Source of the DNA: Acidobacteriota bacterium
GTDB taxonomy: Bacteria > Acidobacteriota > Terriglobia > Terriglobales > Acidobacteriaceae
Direction: 5' to 3'
Assembly: GCA_021846275.1 (NCBI GenBank)
Contig: JAJZBZ010000003.1
Location: 124,001-188,000, forward strand
Length of the DNA: 64,000 nt
The notes under the pieces were generated by a model that saw only the letters and a program-made list of their open reading frames with translations, did no database searches and was not told the origin of the DNA. Made by a program: the position numbers and the translations under genes. Below are positions 63,355-64,000 of this stretch, piece after piece (within the stretch, counting starts at the first letter, position 1; the number at the start of each line of letters is the position of its first letter).

Positions 63355-64000
63355 ATGAGCATTTACGACTACAGGGACAGATCAGCATATGGAGGGTTCA
63401 GCGCAGATTCAAGATATTGCGAGAATCCACATATCCTGAAATGGTGGACAGATGCGCATGATCAGTTGATTGCTAATCAGATAGAAGCGGAGCAATGGGC
63501 TTGGCCCTGGGGCGTAACAGACAGAATTGTTGAGATTTCTTCACCGGAAGCCGTCAAGACATGGAAAGCTGAAGACCCAATCTGTTCAAGATACGCTTGG
63601 TACAACGTTCTCATGTACTTTGCCATTTCTCGCGCCAACAAGATGGGACTGGCAAAGTCTATCAGGGCACCAAAACGGAGGCAGTGTCCTCTTTGTTGCG
63701 AGACCTTTGTCGAGGATTCCCTCCCTATCCCGCTGATTAAAAGGCTTGGGATTAATCAGTTGGACTTCTGTGCTCCCTGCCTAAGAGACACAGTTCTACA
63801 GAACTCAGGAAACGACAAAGCCTCAGAAGCAGAGATAAAAAGCCATCTCAGAAAGCTTGCTGATCTCCTGAAGCGCATTCCTCCGCAGGATTTTGGGGCG
63901 GGGGTGCACGACCTGCGGGAGATGAGTACGGATGAAAGGTTGTGCGTGCTCCTGGAGTTGAAGAACAAGCCCACTCAGCACCGCGTAAAGGAACTTTTTG
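63355..64000 (+). CDS. hypothetical protein with paired CxxC motifs (cut by window edge)
   Basis: At least 215 residues from ATG 63355, open to the window edge. CPLCCETF and, about 25 residues later, FCAPCL suggest a four-cysteine zinc ribbon in the middle. The N-terminal part is rich in Trp, Tyr and acidic residues (HILKWWTDAHDQL, WAWPWGVTD). No family recognised. Base and codon use are clearly more AT-rich than in nrdJ just upstream, pointing to transferred DNA. A GGAG lies about 12 bases before the ATG. Confidence 0.65.
   Translation, partial: MSIYDYRDRSAYGGFSADSRYCENPHILKWWTDAHDQLIANQIEAEQWAWPWGVTDRIVEISSPEAVKTWKAEDPICSRYAWYNVLMYFAISRANKMGLAKSIRAPKRRQCPLCCETFVEDSLPIPLIKRLGINQLDFCAPCLRDTVLQNSGNDKASEAEIKSHLRKLADLLKRIPPQDFGAGVHDLREMSTDERLCVLLELKNKPTQHRVKELF

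Overview
This window looks like a chromosomal segment of an Acidobacteriota member, probably of the Acidobacteriaceae/Terriglobia type. The evidence is high GC throughout most of it, an Oar-type TonB receptor with a carboxypeptidase-regulatory plug extension, a short VWFA-type secreted protein, a giant choice-of-anchor-D/HYDIN-repeat exoprotein, FG-GAP and DUF4252-like secreted proteins, and a cobalamin-dependent ribonucleotide reductase. The assignment rests on gene content only. No rRNA, tRNA or CRISPR array was found.

Layout, left to right. 0-12.6 kb holds carbohydrate genes: the N-terminal part of a TonB receptor, a Crp/Fnr regulator with an FNR-like cysteine set, a secreted GH3 beta-glucosidase, a phosphate acetyl/butyryltransferase, a VWA protein, xylulokinase and a secreted GH5 glycosidase. 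12.6-15.9 kb is a lower-GC three-gene cassette on the minus strand: a ParB-like protein, a putative nuclease and a DNA methyltransferase. It is the best candidate here for an undescribed defence or DNA-modification system. 16-26 kb mixes hypothetical envelope proteins with ribulokinase, RlmH, CobO, a cupin, RfbB, an OmpA-like protein and dUTPase. rnpB (RNase P RNA) lies on the minus strand at about 26.2-26.7 kb, followed by mtaB and murJ with overlapping ends. 30.0-31.5 kb carries a complete type II restriction-modification pair; the nuclease closely resembles BstYI (R^GATCY). 32.6-43.3 kb has a PIN-TRAM membrane protein, an ECF sigma factor/membrane partner/secreted-protein operon, transaldolase, an FAH-family hydrolase, a Fn3 lipoprotein, a TIGR01777 epimerase, an XRE-cupin regulator and a rubrerythrin-VIT1 fusion. 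43.5-54 kb is an envelope block: the 2,485-residue HYDIN-repeat protein and three paralogous small outer-membrane barrels. 54-63 kb has a DUF971 protein, an FG-GAP protein, a RodZ-like HTH membrane protein, metK, a periplasmic alpha-carbonic anhydrase and nrdJ. The right edge cuts a low-GC gene with paired CxxC motifs.

How genes work together. GH3 and GH5 enzymes, XylB, AraB and transaldolase suggest growth on plant or microbial polysaccharides with pentoses entering the pentose phosphate pathway. CobO supplies adenosylcobalamin, the cofactor NrdJ needs. Two separate methyltransferase/nuclease islands sit between housekeeping genes.

Beyond genes, the most striking structure is a dispersed intergenic repeat of about 65 bp at four loci, in tandem at three of them. 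At three loci it begins at, or three bases after, the stop codon of a neighbouring gene. Short in-frame 15-bp repeats and GTCAG-type repeats also recur.
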